64,000 nucleotides of DNA. Source: Lepidonotus clava. Taxonomy: Eukaryota > Annelida > Polychaeta > Phyllodocida > Polynoidae. Positions 21,902 to 33,306 of the stretch are shown here, one piece after another. Where the stretch lies: the NCBI GenBank assembly GCA_936440205.1, contig OW387138.1, forward strand, positions 55,071,526 through 55,135,525, in the 5' to 3' direction. A model generated the notes under the pieces. It was not told the DNA's origin and did not search any database. It saw only the letters and a program-made list of their open reading frames with translations. Made by a program: the position numbers and the translations under genes. Positions within the stretch are counted from its first letter, which is position 1. Every line of letters starts with the position of its first letter.

Positions 21902-23253
21902 CTACGCTGGCTCATACTGCCCACATGCTGGGTGGAATACTGCTTGGCAGTAGATGCACATCAGGTAAACTCTGGAAAGGCAATGTGGGATGGTCTATAT
22001 AACAGAACCAGTTTTAATTTGAAACTAGGGTTTATGTCGTATATGGTATAATTCCGTTTAGAAATATTAATACCAAAATGGAAGCAGTGCTTCCCTTACA
22101 CTTGATATTAGAATATTGTTGTCGTTTCAAAGGTTGTAAAAACAATAATAACAGTAATACATACCTATATTTGGTGTCGAAGAATATACCACGCGGAGCA
22201 ATCACACTCGTGTCTTCGTCGAAGGCATCCATGTCGATGTCCCGCTCATTCGTCAGGTAGTCTCGGTCTACCTAAAGGAATGATTATAATATAAGTATTG
22301 AGTAAAACCGCAGGCAATAGTGGCAGAGTATCGATTGATCCCATCTTTTTTAGTCAAGTTAGTTGCACATTATCCAATAGGCGCTAATTCCTCCTCCAAG
22401 CCACACATAATTTTGGCATGGACCCACGCAGTGATCATTAAGACTGTTATTACTAATTTTCTTAACTGGCTATATAATATTAACATTTACCTTTGAGGGT
22501 TGCTCCCCACAGAGGCAGCACTCCCAGTCAGAATGGCTGTGCACACTCCAATTCCCTGGGCTGCAGCCGAAGAGATCCGCACTGCAATAAAAGATGGTAC
22601 TAATTTAGTTGGGTTAATTCTCATCTCACATCGACGCCTAGGAATAAGTTATGTATTTTATAATAGTGACAATAAAAATTAAAATAAATAAATAAATAAA
22701 TAAAAGAAATTACCTCGTGAAGCTTGCGTTGTCCGACGGTGTCAGCCCAGGTGACACATTCTCGTCTCGAGTTGGAGCCTCAACCATTCTTAGCCGTCGT
22801 CTCGACTTTAAAGGGGCCGTCGGTGTCTCCGGCGACCTCGGCCGCTTTGGTGTCTCAGGGTATAGTCTGAAACAAGAGTAACAGCATTTTAATTAAACTT
22901 ACGCTCAATAGGAAAATCACTTATACTCTGCTTAATATCTCGGTCATTAATGGCAATGCTAATAATTAATCGAAGTCACTCCTCTCTTAACAAGCTGAGA
23001 CAGACTAACTTATAGGTCTCGGAAATGGCAAGCCTCAGCCCATGTTTGCTTAGTGGGCCATCTTGTAACCATCGATCAGCTGTTCCGTTCAGCTGTGACC
23101 TAGATACTGTTCTTTACACAGAACGCAACTTTTCCCGAAGCCCACAAATTAAAGGAGTTATTTAAAGTCTGGGACATCTTTTATAATCAATCGTATCCAT
23201 TTCCCATTTACTCACCTTACTCCTGATGTAGAGGATTTGTGGTTGAATGCCAT
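21902..23253 (-). CDS. Five-exon small protein with PHD-like zinc ligands
   Basis: A minus-strand gene model joins exons 23216-23253, 22714-22866, 22491-22581, 22165-22271 and 21902-21971. All introns are GT-AG and all phases agree, giving about 152 aa. The N-terminal half is Pro/Thr/Arg-rich (PKRPRSPETP repeats) and looks disordered and nuclear. The C-terminal half has a C-x2-C pair (CCLC), an acidic loop, a second C-x2-C (CIYC) and H-x2-C (HPAC), the order of a PHD finger. A TAG at 21902-21904 ends the frame. Past it, the same frame continues into another C-x2-C (CDKC) before a splice donor at 21856. The gene may therefore have lost its last zinc pair by a nonsense change, or end differently. 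Host gene or transposon accessory gene are both possible. Confidence 0.55.
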
Positions 23254-23420
23254 TTCTGGATGTTCGCACTGATAGTCGAATGTATTGCTCTTTTGCTCGT
23301 CCGCGCCGGTCGTGTTAGTCAGGAATTAATTAGGTCAAGCGTGGGCGGAGTCTTATATAACCACGTGCCTACCGACCTGGGTCAACGGAAGGCGGCGCTA
23401 GAAAAAAAAGTCCCGATCGT
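23254..23420 (-). promoter_or_regulatory. Likely promoter of the PHD-like gene
   Basis: The DNA upstream of the ATG at 23253 is relatively CpG-rich with no TATA box, as in many housekeeping-type promoters. Evidence is by position only. Confidence 0.3.
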
Positions 23421-23876
23421 AAATAACGGATACTTTTAACTTATGAATCGTTGTAGCTACGATAATGTTATTTATACAAATCACCTTTTTAAGTACCTAG
23501 CTACGCGTATTGTCTACGCCTGAAGTAGCCTTTTTCAAATCAACGCGTACTCCTTTCTCCCTATCTTTTGTAATATTCTAAATAAAAATTAATGCACCCA
23601 ATTGCGATTGATTCCCCGCCAATGAAACTTATATTTTCACCAAGGCCACTCATTAGCCCAGTGTCGAAATAAATGTTTACTGTACGTTCCTGTACATCTG
23701 TTGTAGGTGGAAAAGAAGAAAACCACAACCCAACATATACAATAAAAAAAAACGCACACGGTACCTACGGTGCACTCTCTAGGGCTCACTGTATCGTACA
23801 GTTACCGAATGATTGAATGAATAGTTCAATCTTAAAACAGAACTCCAGTAGAAGGCAAGGTTCAGTTGTACATTTA

Positions 23877-24488
23877 TTACATATTAGGGACCCACTCAAG
23901 TTGCAGTTCCCAATTTACAAGAATAAAGGTGTAGCTATTTTCACAGAGACTCTCTTGTTCCTGTTCTTCTATTGCAGCTCTTGGTTCTACGGTAGTCCCA
24001 TATTGGTTCAGCATGGACTCTAATCGGTCGTGGTAAGGCAATGGGGTCATTAAAGGTAATGTTTCTCTCTTGTTAGGTCTTCCATCGTCGTTGACAACCC
24101 CTTTTCGTGCTGACCTGGTGTCGTCGACCTTGGTTATGTCTCTCAACCGCTCCATGAACCGGCTGCCTCTAAGGGGCTTAATATTTCGAGCTCCACTCAG
24201 GTCTCCTTCCAGCAAGAGCAGGACCAATGGGCCGTAGATATAGACTAGAAATAAAGACAACCAAAGGGGGGAAATCAATTAATGTCAAATAAAAGTACAC
24301 CGGTCTAAGGGGCATTGTTTAACTTTATACAAACTAAAATTTCCTCAGTACATTACGGAAAAAGAACTGGTTCTGGTTTGGCCAATAAAGGTAAACCAAT
24401 TTGGGGGTTCAGATTCATTATGTCTTTTAAATGTTATGGTTGTACCTTTTGTAATGCATTAGTCCAGCTCACCTGAAAAGAGTTTCAT
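23877..24488 (-). CDS. Secreted peptide-like precursor, two exons
   Basis: Exon 1 (24473-24488) encodes MKLFS and ends at a GTGAGC donor. Exon 2 (23877-24244) follows an AG acceptor in phase, giving 127 aa. The start is a good signal peptide: MKLFSVYIYGPLVLLLLEG, with probable cleavage after the following DLSGA. The mature part is hydrophilic, with a basic stretch (RSARKG), a dibasic NKRE site and Glu/Gln-rich segments, and has no Cys. A TATA box and a compact 5' exon support a real gene. The layout fits a peptide-hormone or other small secreted precursor, but no family is recognised and the KR site may not be processed. It lies tail-to-head with the PHD-like gene on the same strand. Confidence 0.6.
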
Positions 24489-24583
24489 CTTAAGTTTGTC
24501 CCGCAGTCTGTGGGTCGGCAAGGAATCCAATCACGAGACCTGGTTGGATGTCACTGTCTTTCTAGATCTGTTCTAGGCAGTGG

Positions 24584-24594
24584 GTTATATATAG
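24584..24594 (-). promoter_or_regulatory. TATA box of the secreted-peptide-like gene
   Basis: On the minus strand CTATATATAACC sits about 95 bp upstream of the ATG at 24488. That leaves room for a start site near 24555 and a short 5' UTR. Confidence 0.55.
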
Positions 24595-24942
24595 TGCTCA
24601 CTTTGGGATAATGTTTGGTAAATTCAACGGCGCATCTATATATATATCAACCACCGGTCGGCACGCAGCGACACCTTTGTTTGGCACATTTCTCTCACCC
24701 ATGTGTGGCTTGTGAACCGTTGTACATCAGCCACTGCGAATTCCCCGTGAATGCTGCATTCTCAGTTTGGAATTTCCCACGGCTCCAACAAGGGACCTAG
24801 GTCGCCCTGGTCTTGCATTCTCGGTTGGTAGCAACTTCCGACCTCAACACCAAGCCTATATCTTACCTTTCTGCATCTGCATATGACATATAAGACTATC
24901 TAACTATTACCTTATTTGTGCAGTTACTAGATCATCAGCATT

Positions 24943-27900
24943 ATGGTAGGGCTCGCAAGCCTTTCCATGGAGCAGCTACGCGCCTACAAAGCCATGAATA
25001 GGGGTACCCACAAATGGTGTTGGTCCTGCTCGCAACCCATACCTTGTACTCGGTACTACAAAGAACACGGAGGCAACAAATGTCTCATTCAAAAGAGAAT
25101 GGAAAGCAGCAAAAGTAAGTGGTGTAAACCGTTTGATTATAAGTTTGTTCTTTTTTCATACCTGAAGGGGCGTATACATGCCTTGTGTTGCTACTCTTTT
25201 TCTTTTTCTGGTCTGTTCTAGTGTGATACTTATAAAGGTACATTTGTTTCACAGGATCTGCAGATGCTCCTCCATATCAACACATCCTGAATGAAGCTGC
25301 ATCGTTTGGATCTGACAGAAACGACGACCAGTCCACTGCTACCTACCCTACCTTGGCGGAATCTAGTAAAGAGAAAGCTGTTTCTGAGGGGTCCCCTGGA
25401 CAGGTAGCTTCAAGGAAAAGATCCCATGCCATCATGTCCGGCAAGGGAGTTTGCCCAACCGAGGATTTATCTGTAGTTCCCACTCAAGCGACAGCTGCTT
25501 CTGAGGAGCCCGTGGGACAAGAAGTGTCAATGAAAACATCCAACACCAACATGTCCGGAAAGCCAATTCGCCCGGCAGAGGATGTACCCAGCCAAGCTAC
25601 GGGGTCTTCCGGACCACCTGCCGCACATCAATTTCCCCCCCTGAACAGATCTTCATCGTCCAAGGTTAATTTATCTTCCCTAGACCAGTTGGTAATCACT
25701 CAACTCAACGACACAGGCGAGGTATGTCAGCGCGAACGGCCAGTGGTTGGTCGACACGGTAAAGAAATTCAAAGTATCATTACATGGACTGTTTTTTTCA
25801 TTTTGCAGTGGCAGATTGCTAACTTGCCCTCACGACATTACTTGCGTTTGTATGTGAAGTACTGTCCCTAGGTGGAAAGGAAGAATATGCACGTGTGGTT
25901 CGTAATGTCTTCCCTACAACCATGTACAAGGTATACAAGTGGCTGGGAGTAGGAGAAAGTTCGTTCCAAGAGACGACTATTTGCTCCAAGTGTTACACCT
26001 TTTATCACGATGTTCGCCAGGTGCTGTACACAGGCCCAAATGGCACTCAGAGAATCCGGCGATGCACAAAGAAGGTTTTTAATGAAGATAAACCATGTGG
26101 CACAGAACTCTTCAAACGAGTCAAGGTAGGTGGGAAAATCCAATATGTGGGTATTGTCACCTACTGCTACAAACCCTTGGCTTGTAGTCTTGAAGAAATG
26201 CTTCAGCACCCGGGATTCGAGAGGAAATGTAAGCAGTGGAGACACAGGAAAGTTCCAGAAGGATTCTACGGTGACATTTATGATGGGTCTGTATGGCAAA
26301 GGTTTGTAGATTATGGGTTTTTAGGAGATAATGACAATTTGGTTCTGCAGATTAATGTTGATTGGTTCCAACCATTATCTAGGAAGAGCTCCTGTTCTAT
26401 TGGCGGTATTTATCTAACAGTTCTTAATTTACCCAGGGAAGAGCGCTACAAAATTGAGAACGTCATACTGGTTGGCATGATTCCAAACCTCCCAAAGGAA
26501 CCTGCGGACGTTTTTGCAGCCTCTGGTGGAGGAACTGAAGGTGTTTTGGAGACGTGGAATGGTCTTAAGATCATTTGAATGGCCCCTGGGCAAACGCTTG
26601 AAGGTTGCACTGATGAACGTGGCCGCCGACCTGCCCGCCGCCAGAAAGGTATGTGGGTTTCTGTCGCACGCAGCCAATATGGGATGCTCCAAGTGTCGGA
26701 AGAATTTCAAGGGCAAACCCAAGCGAAACTATTCTGGTTTCGAAATGCATTTATGGCCGATGCGCACGTGGGGCCGTCATAGGAAGCAAATTGAGAACAT
26801 CAGAGCAGCCGGTACATGCAAGGAGATGAAGGCTCTAGAGAAGAAATATGGAGTTTGCTACACCCCATTCCTGGAACTGTCCTACTTCAATCCCATCGAG
26901 TAAGTTAAAATTAAAATGATCCTAGTAACCTACATCAAACATCGACTTTCTTCATTTATCACATATACCGTATTGTTAGCCAGTAGTGCATTTGTATTCC
27001 CCCCCCCCCCACTCTTGCCCAAATTTAGATTTTTTTTAATGTAAAACTCCCCCCCCAAAGGGGTCCAGGTGAAAATTTTCCAATAGCATGCCCCCTTGTT
27101 TTCAAAATCCTGGATCCGCCCCTGGTTGTAGAGGTGGCATCGTCCTGTATAGGGCCGGTTGTTTTGCACCATCGTCTGCTAATAGCGTCCCTATCCTGTT
27201 ACTGTATTTACAGATTCCTCTCCATCGATGTGATGCACAACGTCCTACTTGGTGAGTCTTCAAGGAACAATCATTTCATATACACTTATGTTTGTTATTG
27301 AGGAATTTGACTGTCTTTATTTTAATTAGAACACTCTAGTCAGCATTTACTAGACTAATGCCCAAATGTTTTGCTCAATCTATTTCAGGTACAGCCAAGA
27401 AAACCTGGAAAATGTGGGAAGAGCTTGGAGCACTGACCCAAAAGAAGATACTCATTATTGATGAACGTCTGGAAAAGTTCAAGAATGGACTACCAGATGA
27501 CCTGGTCGTAACCAACATAAAATCCAATGCTGGTACGTGGACGGCCAAAGAGTGGAAAAACTGGGTTACCGTCTCTTCCGGATATTGTCTCCAAGGTCTC
27601 TTGGCAAAGAAACACCTGAAAACATGGCAGCGGTTCGTTATGGCCACTAGATTATTATGTCAGCCATGCATAGCAGACCATGAGATTGATTTAGCACATT
27701 AACACTATCTCCAGTACTGCCAAGAAACCCAGGTACAGTTTGGGAAGGAGGTGGTTACACCCAACATGCACCTTCATTGTCATCTGAAGGACTGTCTGCG
27801 TGAGTACGGTCCTGCGCCCAGTACATGGCTTTTCAGTTATGAAAGGTACAATGGTTTTGTAGGAGACCTCCAAACCAACAAACGTCAAATTCACAAACAG

Positions 27901-28620
27901 TTTATGAAGAGATTTCTTCTCACAAAGACCGTTAATCACATGCCAAGTGAAATGCCGCCCGAGTACAAGAAGGAATTATAACCTCTCTGCCACAAGATAC
28001 AGACCTCAATTCCCACCGTCATCGATACGATGCAAGTCCCGGAATCAGAGGTGGCAGAGTGCCAACACCTCTGGAGTAACATGGACGGCTTCGAGACCAA
28101 GGAGACAGCAAAGACAAAAGGGCTGGATGCAGACGATTACGCTCCCCTCCTACAAGCATACGAGAAAATGTACCCCACTGAACCCCATCTGCTTGAATCA
28201 CACACGTTCTCCAAAAACTGTAATAATTACAGCACAGTACAGTATGGATCAAATAGCTATGTCAGCACGATGTCCGGTCGAAAGGTCAAGTTCTGTTGGT
28301 TCATGGCCAACTGGTACGTAGATGAAAGTGGCAAATGCGAAGAGCGTCCCTGTGTTATCAGGTACTTCATGAGACATGCCATGACGTGTCATGTGACTGG
28401 CCTGAGGAGAGAACACTTCTTTGCCATGGTGAAGTGGTTCAGTGAGAGTAGAGATCCAAACCCCTTCATTCGTCCGTTAACGATCTGGAGACACTCAAAG
28501 TATGAGGAACCCACTTGGGCATGCTTCCTGCCAGTGATGCGAATCACTGGTCGCTTCGGAGCTGTTAACGAGGGCGAGAATATGGTTGTTTGTCCGATTT
28601 TGCGTTCTGTTTTTGTCTGA
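24943..28620 (+). mobile_element. EnSpm/CACTA transposase, decayed
   Basis: The gene encodes a TNP2-type transposase in several exons. Exon 1 (24943-25110) has a Cys-rich start (WCWSCSQPIPC), and a Ser-rich exon 25255-25724 follows. The core runs from about 25800 (KVYKWLG, then a Cys-rich knuckle) through LQINVDWF, NLPREERYKIENVILVGMIP and QPLVEELKVFW. IDVMHNVLLGTAKKTW spans two clean GT-AG introns (donors near 26899 and 27250). TPNMHLHCHLKDC and FSYERYNGF (27750-27870) follow, then a C-terminal domain to 28620. Decay is plain: frame shifts near 25860 and 26510, and in-frame stops near 27700 and 27979. CACTA termini were not located. The intron at 26900-27215 has caught another repeat. Confidence 0.85.
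26990..27128. repeat. TIR-element end in an EnSpm intron
   Basis: A run of C, then CCCCAAAGGGGTCCAGG, then AAATCCTGGATCCGCCCCTG. The last piece is the inverted CAGGGGCGGATCCAGGA end seen at other TIR elements in this window (44721, 45086). It is probably a short or truncated copy. Confidence 0.4.
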
Positions 28621-28720
28621 AGCATATACAATCGACTGATGTCAGTGTACAGTTGAATCAATTTCCCAACCACACATCAAACAGGCAAGCAGTTGGACTC
28701 ATGAAGCATTATAATTAATA

Positions 28721-29466
28721 GTGTGGAAGTCCTTTTATCAACAACAAAAAAGCGTCATACAGAAATTGCAGCCATTCTTCACCCCACCCGCTGACCTCCG
28801 CACGTACTCTGAACGGCGCTAAGTAGGCGGGCAGGGGTCTCCGCTATAGGCGGGGGTGCTCTCAAGGGCCTATCCTTAAGAGCCCCGACCTGCTACTTTT
28901 GTAGTGGCAAGGGAATCCTCTCACTCTGTCACTTCTTAACCCATCTGACATGCAAATATCACGCAGCTATCCTCAGCTATCGAAACAATGGAGTGTACGC
29001 ATAAGGGTGTTTTTTTTTTCGTGTTTTGTTTCTATCTGATCAATATTTTATTTAACGGAACACTTCATACACATTAATAACTACTAGACAGTGTCGGTCT
29101 CTTCCATCCCTTACTTGTCGCTTCTAGTTTGCCACCCGTAGCTTTAGCCATACACCTTCTTCTGTAAACACACCTGCCCGCACAGTCGTGGTTATAAGTT
29201 ATGTAATAGATTCTTGCGCGAAAAGTTATGCAATAGGTTAGTTGGTTTATCCTACACCTGCACTAAAGTCTTGTGAAGTTTATTTTACTTATATAAAGAG
29301 TAGTAAAGGCTTTGCAGGTACTAGGTATGAAGGGTCAGATATATAAACCAACTTTACATACTCATATTTGGGAAAACTATAAAAAAAAATTAAATATAAA
29401 TTTTGATATTATGATACCTAGTAAAGATTAGATTTATTCCCATATATAACAGCATCATAACCCAGG
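28721..29466. other. No gene seen
   Basis: Mixed-composition spacer between the EnSpm remnant and repeat A. No coding signal was found. Confidence 0.5.
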
Positions 29467-31775
29467 GTAACGGCGATGTTAATTCAGTTAGGAGAATCGC
29501 AAATGACTTTATTCCAGATCCACAGGCCGAACAAACCCAACAATATTGCAATGTAAACAGAACGCAATTTCTAAAGATTAAAAATAATTTATTGTAGGGC
29601 AATCACAGGGACAATTCTAGCACCAACTATATATATTTCAACCCGTAAGAGGTTTGTCGCGCATCAAAAAAAAACCACGGCTGTCAGTTGCATACCAGCT
29701 GCTAACCCTAGAGTACAATAAATCAACCATAGACCGTTAAAATGTTACATACATTAATAAACCCGTCAGGCAGAATATCTGCTAGGACTCGAGCTCCATG
29801 TGGTCCATTACGCTTAAACGGTTTACAACTCGTAGAACATTCCCCTACGCGTATTAAAATGTATCGAGTATACAAAAACAAATATACATATATATATATA
29901 TATCAACCACTACGGGGATTGAACAATAAAAAACAAAAACAAAAACAAAAAAAACGGCCGTGAGTTGCAGACCAGCTGCTAACCCTACCTGGATATGGGA
30001 AACACTTACTTTACAGGGAAAACCTTGGCAGACAAGGACAAATTAAATGTTATATTAAATACTGCTCTTAGAATAACTTTCTCTGTGAGGAACCTGAGAG
30101 ATGTACACAGGGTTGACTTATATAACCGAGCAAACTTATTTCCACTGGATATTAGGAGGAAGTATTTCCTCTTGAACCTTGTACATAGATTAATTCAATC
30201 TGGTGAAATAGATGTTATAATCCCTTCTAGGGAAACACGACTAACTCAAGCCCCAGTAGTTAAAACATATGTACCTCTGAATGAGACCTTGGCTAAGTCA
30301 CCAGTGTATTATGCTTGTACACTATGGAACAATTTACCTGTTACACAACGGCGTCTAGAAGACCATATGGTTTTTAAGAACACATTACATCAAATGTTGA
30401 TGAAGGACTCTATTGATTCAGAGTTGTTAAAATTGATTATAGGCTAATTGCTGATCTGAATATATTTATACCTGTGATCTAGAAAATGCTACCCCATCTC
30501 ATCTATATCTCAAACCATTCCACTAATGTGATTTCACCTTTGTAAAAGAATCAGAATATAGTAAGTATGGAAAACATCAAATTTATAGAAATAATGAAAA
30601 CAAGCTTCTTTATGGAATTATCTATGCCAAGGGCAATTTGATGTAATAGCTTAAGTTATGGCTGGGAGTGAAAGAATACTGGAGCAATCCAATTCACTCC
30701 CAGGGTAAATAAAATGTTTAAAAGAAAAAAAAAACCTATAGGGCACACTAAATCCAGGATAGACTGTTAAAATGTTATATACATTTATAAACCCGTCAGG
30801 CAGAATATCTGCTAGGCCTAGGACTCCATGTGGCCCATTAGGCTTAAACGGTTAAACTCATAGAATATTCCAGTGTTATCAAGTACAAAATCAAGTTGAT
30901 ACAAATCATGATCAGGCGACAAATAGATAATACCGGCTAGAATATTTACGACTCCAGTATATCAGTGAGTTAAAAAGTACTAGGCTCTTAATAGTTGTGC
31001 GTTATCGAAGTTCCGTCCTAGTGTTCAAGCCAATATATCTTCATATACCAACATTATCATTAGAAGATTCAATATAGACAATTGTAGGTTGCAGAAGGCT
31101 TTGACGGTGTATGTGGCCCTTAAGCTTGTTGGCTCGTGTAGAGGGGGCACGGTTTGAGTCCAGACATGTACACTATAGCTAGTCTCTGGATGTGCAGCTG
31201 CGCATCTCCGGGTCAGCCACACTTTAATTGCTCTCAACGCATTTATTGCATGAAGGTAGTATTTAAACCCGTCAGACCATCAGACTGGTTAAGTCAGCCA
31301 CAGGTCAGCCGCAGCTTCAGGTCCATGCCCGAGGGACCGTCCAGTCAGGAATGAAGCTGTGTGTAGTGGCATGGCTGGGCACTAGAAGATGAATGAGCTG
31401 GAAATGTGTGCCTCCGGAAAGCCGCAGCAGTCTGGTGGGCTGGAGGGCTTACACTCCTGGAAATTGAATTCGTAATAACATTTAAGAAACATGAAGATGT
31501 GATACTATGGGCGCGGGTTACAAGAACCAAAGCAGAGTGTTACTGAAATTGTAGATGTCGTTCAAAAATGTCTAACAGGATTTGAAATACTAAGCCCGGC
31601 CCACAGTTCATGCGCGCACAATTTTAATTATCTCATGGGAATGACAGTGGGCAGTGTTAACCTATAGCCTGCCGGCTAGTGAGTGGCGCGACTCTCACAA
31701 ACCCAGAATACATAATATTGGGTGCCTGATCGACCTTACTTTTTCACTAACTAGTAGTAACTGTTCTGACTTTTT
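29467..31775. repeat. Interspersed repeat 'A', copy 1 (compound, with LINE insertion)
   Basis: Most of this region aligns by eye with 35655-36785. Shared blocks include TTATTGTAGGGCAATCACAG, AAACCCGTCAGGCAGAATAT, GTACACTATAGCTAGTCTC and ACTAACTAGTAGTA. Copy 1 is compound: a partial unit at 29467-29875, an AT/AAAAAC microsatellite, and a second unit from about 29945 to 31775 split by a LINE tail. It has no coding capacity and no clear terminal repeats, so its class is unknown. Confidence 0.8.
29985..30737 (+). mobile_element. LINE 3' fragment
   Basis: A 150-codon frame (29995-30444) matches the C-terminal part of the reverse-transcriptase protein of the LINE at 14477, with the same LRDVHRVDLY and SPVYY...LWNNLP patterns. 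A 3' UTR and an A-rich tail near 30737 follow. It is heavily 5'-truncated and inserted inside repeat A. Confidence 0.8.
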
Positions 31776-31948
31776 GTGGTCTAATTTCAATGATGAGAAT
31801 TCTATCCACTTGAAGAATAATCAAAACCGGACCTGTACCGATTAATTATTAACCAGTATAAATAAATCTTTATTAAAAAAACAAAGATTTAAACAGAACA
31901 AAAACCGATCCAATAAAATACGAAAGAACGAGTTTTTTTCCTGACAAG

Positions 31949-31954
31949 TTTATT
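31949..31954 (-). terminator. Polyadenylation signal of the MDAL gene
   Basis: AATAAA on the minus strand, about 120 bp after the stop codon at 32073. Confidence 0.5.
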
Positions 31955-32072
31955 GATCTTTATATATGTAACAGACTTTGTTTCAAAATGAAAACAAAAT
32001 TAAAGCAGCATTTAGGCTTCTTATTTCGTAAATTAAAGTTATTATGCCAGTGCTTTTGGTTTTTTTTTGGTA

Positions 32073-32690
32073 TCAAACCCAAGAGTCTATGTCGGTTATA
32101 TAGTCCAGTTTTTGAGCTCTCATCAACTGCCTCGTGATGGGGTTGGTACCCGTGTTGTCTTGGAGGCATAGTGCAGCTGTAGAAAGTCTTTTGCGAAACA
32201 ACTTATTTAAGCCGAGGCGCTCGGTGGGAGGAATTCCAAAATCAGTGGGCAGCTCGAGAGACAAGGGCTGGCATTCTCCAGTGAAACAAATTATCACTGG
32301 GCCCGACCAAGCTACCGTAATTCGTCGGGAGAGGAGGCCTGGTCGTTGGAGCAGCATCTTGGGGCTCACCACCCTGTCGATGACGCGGATGTCAGCCGGA
32401 ATGGGGGCTAGTGGTACAGTGATGGACTCCCAACGACAGCAGATCCTTAAGCAGAACTCCACGGGGGCCGACTGTCGACTACCGCACAGCAGACTGCGGA
32501 CCGACTTGACCAGTTTTGAACAGCTCCTACAAAATTGCCACCCGAGCCACACGGTTAAGGCCATAGCCAACAACTCATTAGGGCGAGTAGTAGTCTCAAT
32601 GGGGTTGGTAGGGAATGTTTTCGCCGTAGGCCGGGACCGCTCTGCACGCCAGGTGTCCAGACTAGTATTGAGAAGTGCGTCCATGTTCAT
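32073..32690 (-). CDS. 'MDAL' family protein, cassette copy 2, open
   Basis: A 205-aa single-exon protein of unknown family, the intact homologue of the gene at 1322-1933. The start at 32690 (accATGAACATGG) was chosen because the TATA-like box at 32730-32738 lies inside any longer frame, and because the other copy starts here. Features: MDALLNTSL start; a basic Pro/Thr linker; a hydrophobic Trp-containing helix (ALTVWLGWQFCRSCSKL, residues ~45-65); CLRICCRWE; PLAPIPA; TVAWSGP; a basic LNKLFRKRL helix; and a terminal DSWV. The hydrophobic helix followed by basic segments could be a membrane anchor or part of a folded domain. It is divergently paired with the C-terminally C14orf93-like gene. 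Function unknown; a partner or regulator of that gene's product is a guess. Confidence 0.65.
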   Translation of the reverse strand: MNMDALLNTSLDTWRAERSRPTAKTFPTNPIETTTRPNELLAMALTVWLGWQFCRSCSKLVKSVRSLLCGSRQSAPVEFCLRICCRWESITVPLAPIPADIRVIDRVVSPKMLLQRPGLLSRRITVAWSGPVIICFTGECQPLSLELPTDFGIPPTERLGLNKLFRKRLSTAALCLQDNTGTNPITRQLMRAQKLDYITDIDSWV

Positions 32691-33306
32691 GGTGACTGGG
32701 GTTGTGTCTGAGACCAGTGTAAGCAGGCTTATTTGTACCCCTTGACTGCCGGGCAACCCACCTGTACGACCTGGGTAAGGGGCTTCATCCAGTCACAAAG
32801 CACAGCTGGCTTTGGGGCTCTAGTCACTTTCTCTGTGTTGGCTTCTCCGGCAAAGGTTTCAAGACGTGAGCACTCTCAGCTGTAGTCGAGAGATGGGCAC
32901 GGGGCTTCCATCAAAAAGGTTGTGTTGGTGACTGTGGTGGTTTCCTCTTAACGACTCCAAGGTCGCACCTTCACTCGGTTATGTTGGCGTCAAAGAGCGC
33001 GAAACACACCTTCAAAGTACCTAGGTGTTGACTTCCCTGGGTCGCGCACCAGACCGTTCTTTAAAGTGTTCTCTTCACGTGCACCTTCACCAGCCCTCTC
33101 GTTTACACTGTCCCTGTAGGCGCGCCCCATCTCCCCACCGACGGGGCTTCCCGTAGTTGAATGCGTGGTGATTTCCTTTTGTCTCTAAGGCACGTGCCCA
33201 CCACAGTTGGCCGGTCGCCCGTGGGTACAAATACCCAGTAAGAACTGGCATAATGTCACTCTCGGCACTTCCAGCAATTAGAACATAACCACCCAGATGT
33301 AGCAAC
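32691..33306. promoter_or_regulatory. Shared spacer with back-to-back core promoters, cassette copy 2
   Basis: For the minus-strand gene, GGGGTACAAATAAGCC lies about 40 bp before the ATG. For the plus-strand gene, GGGTACAAATACCC at 33233-33246 lies about 65 bp before the ATG. Both boxes share TACAAATA, a weak TATA form. The ~615-bp length and layout match copy 1 (625-1321). Confidence 0.55.

Noticed and set aside
30995-31530. Short ORFs repeated in both copies of repeat A
   Set aside because: Frames are not conserved between the copies, so the similarity is at DNA level only.
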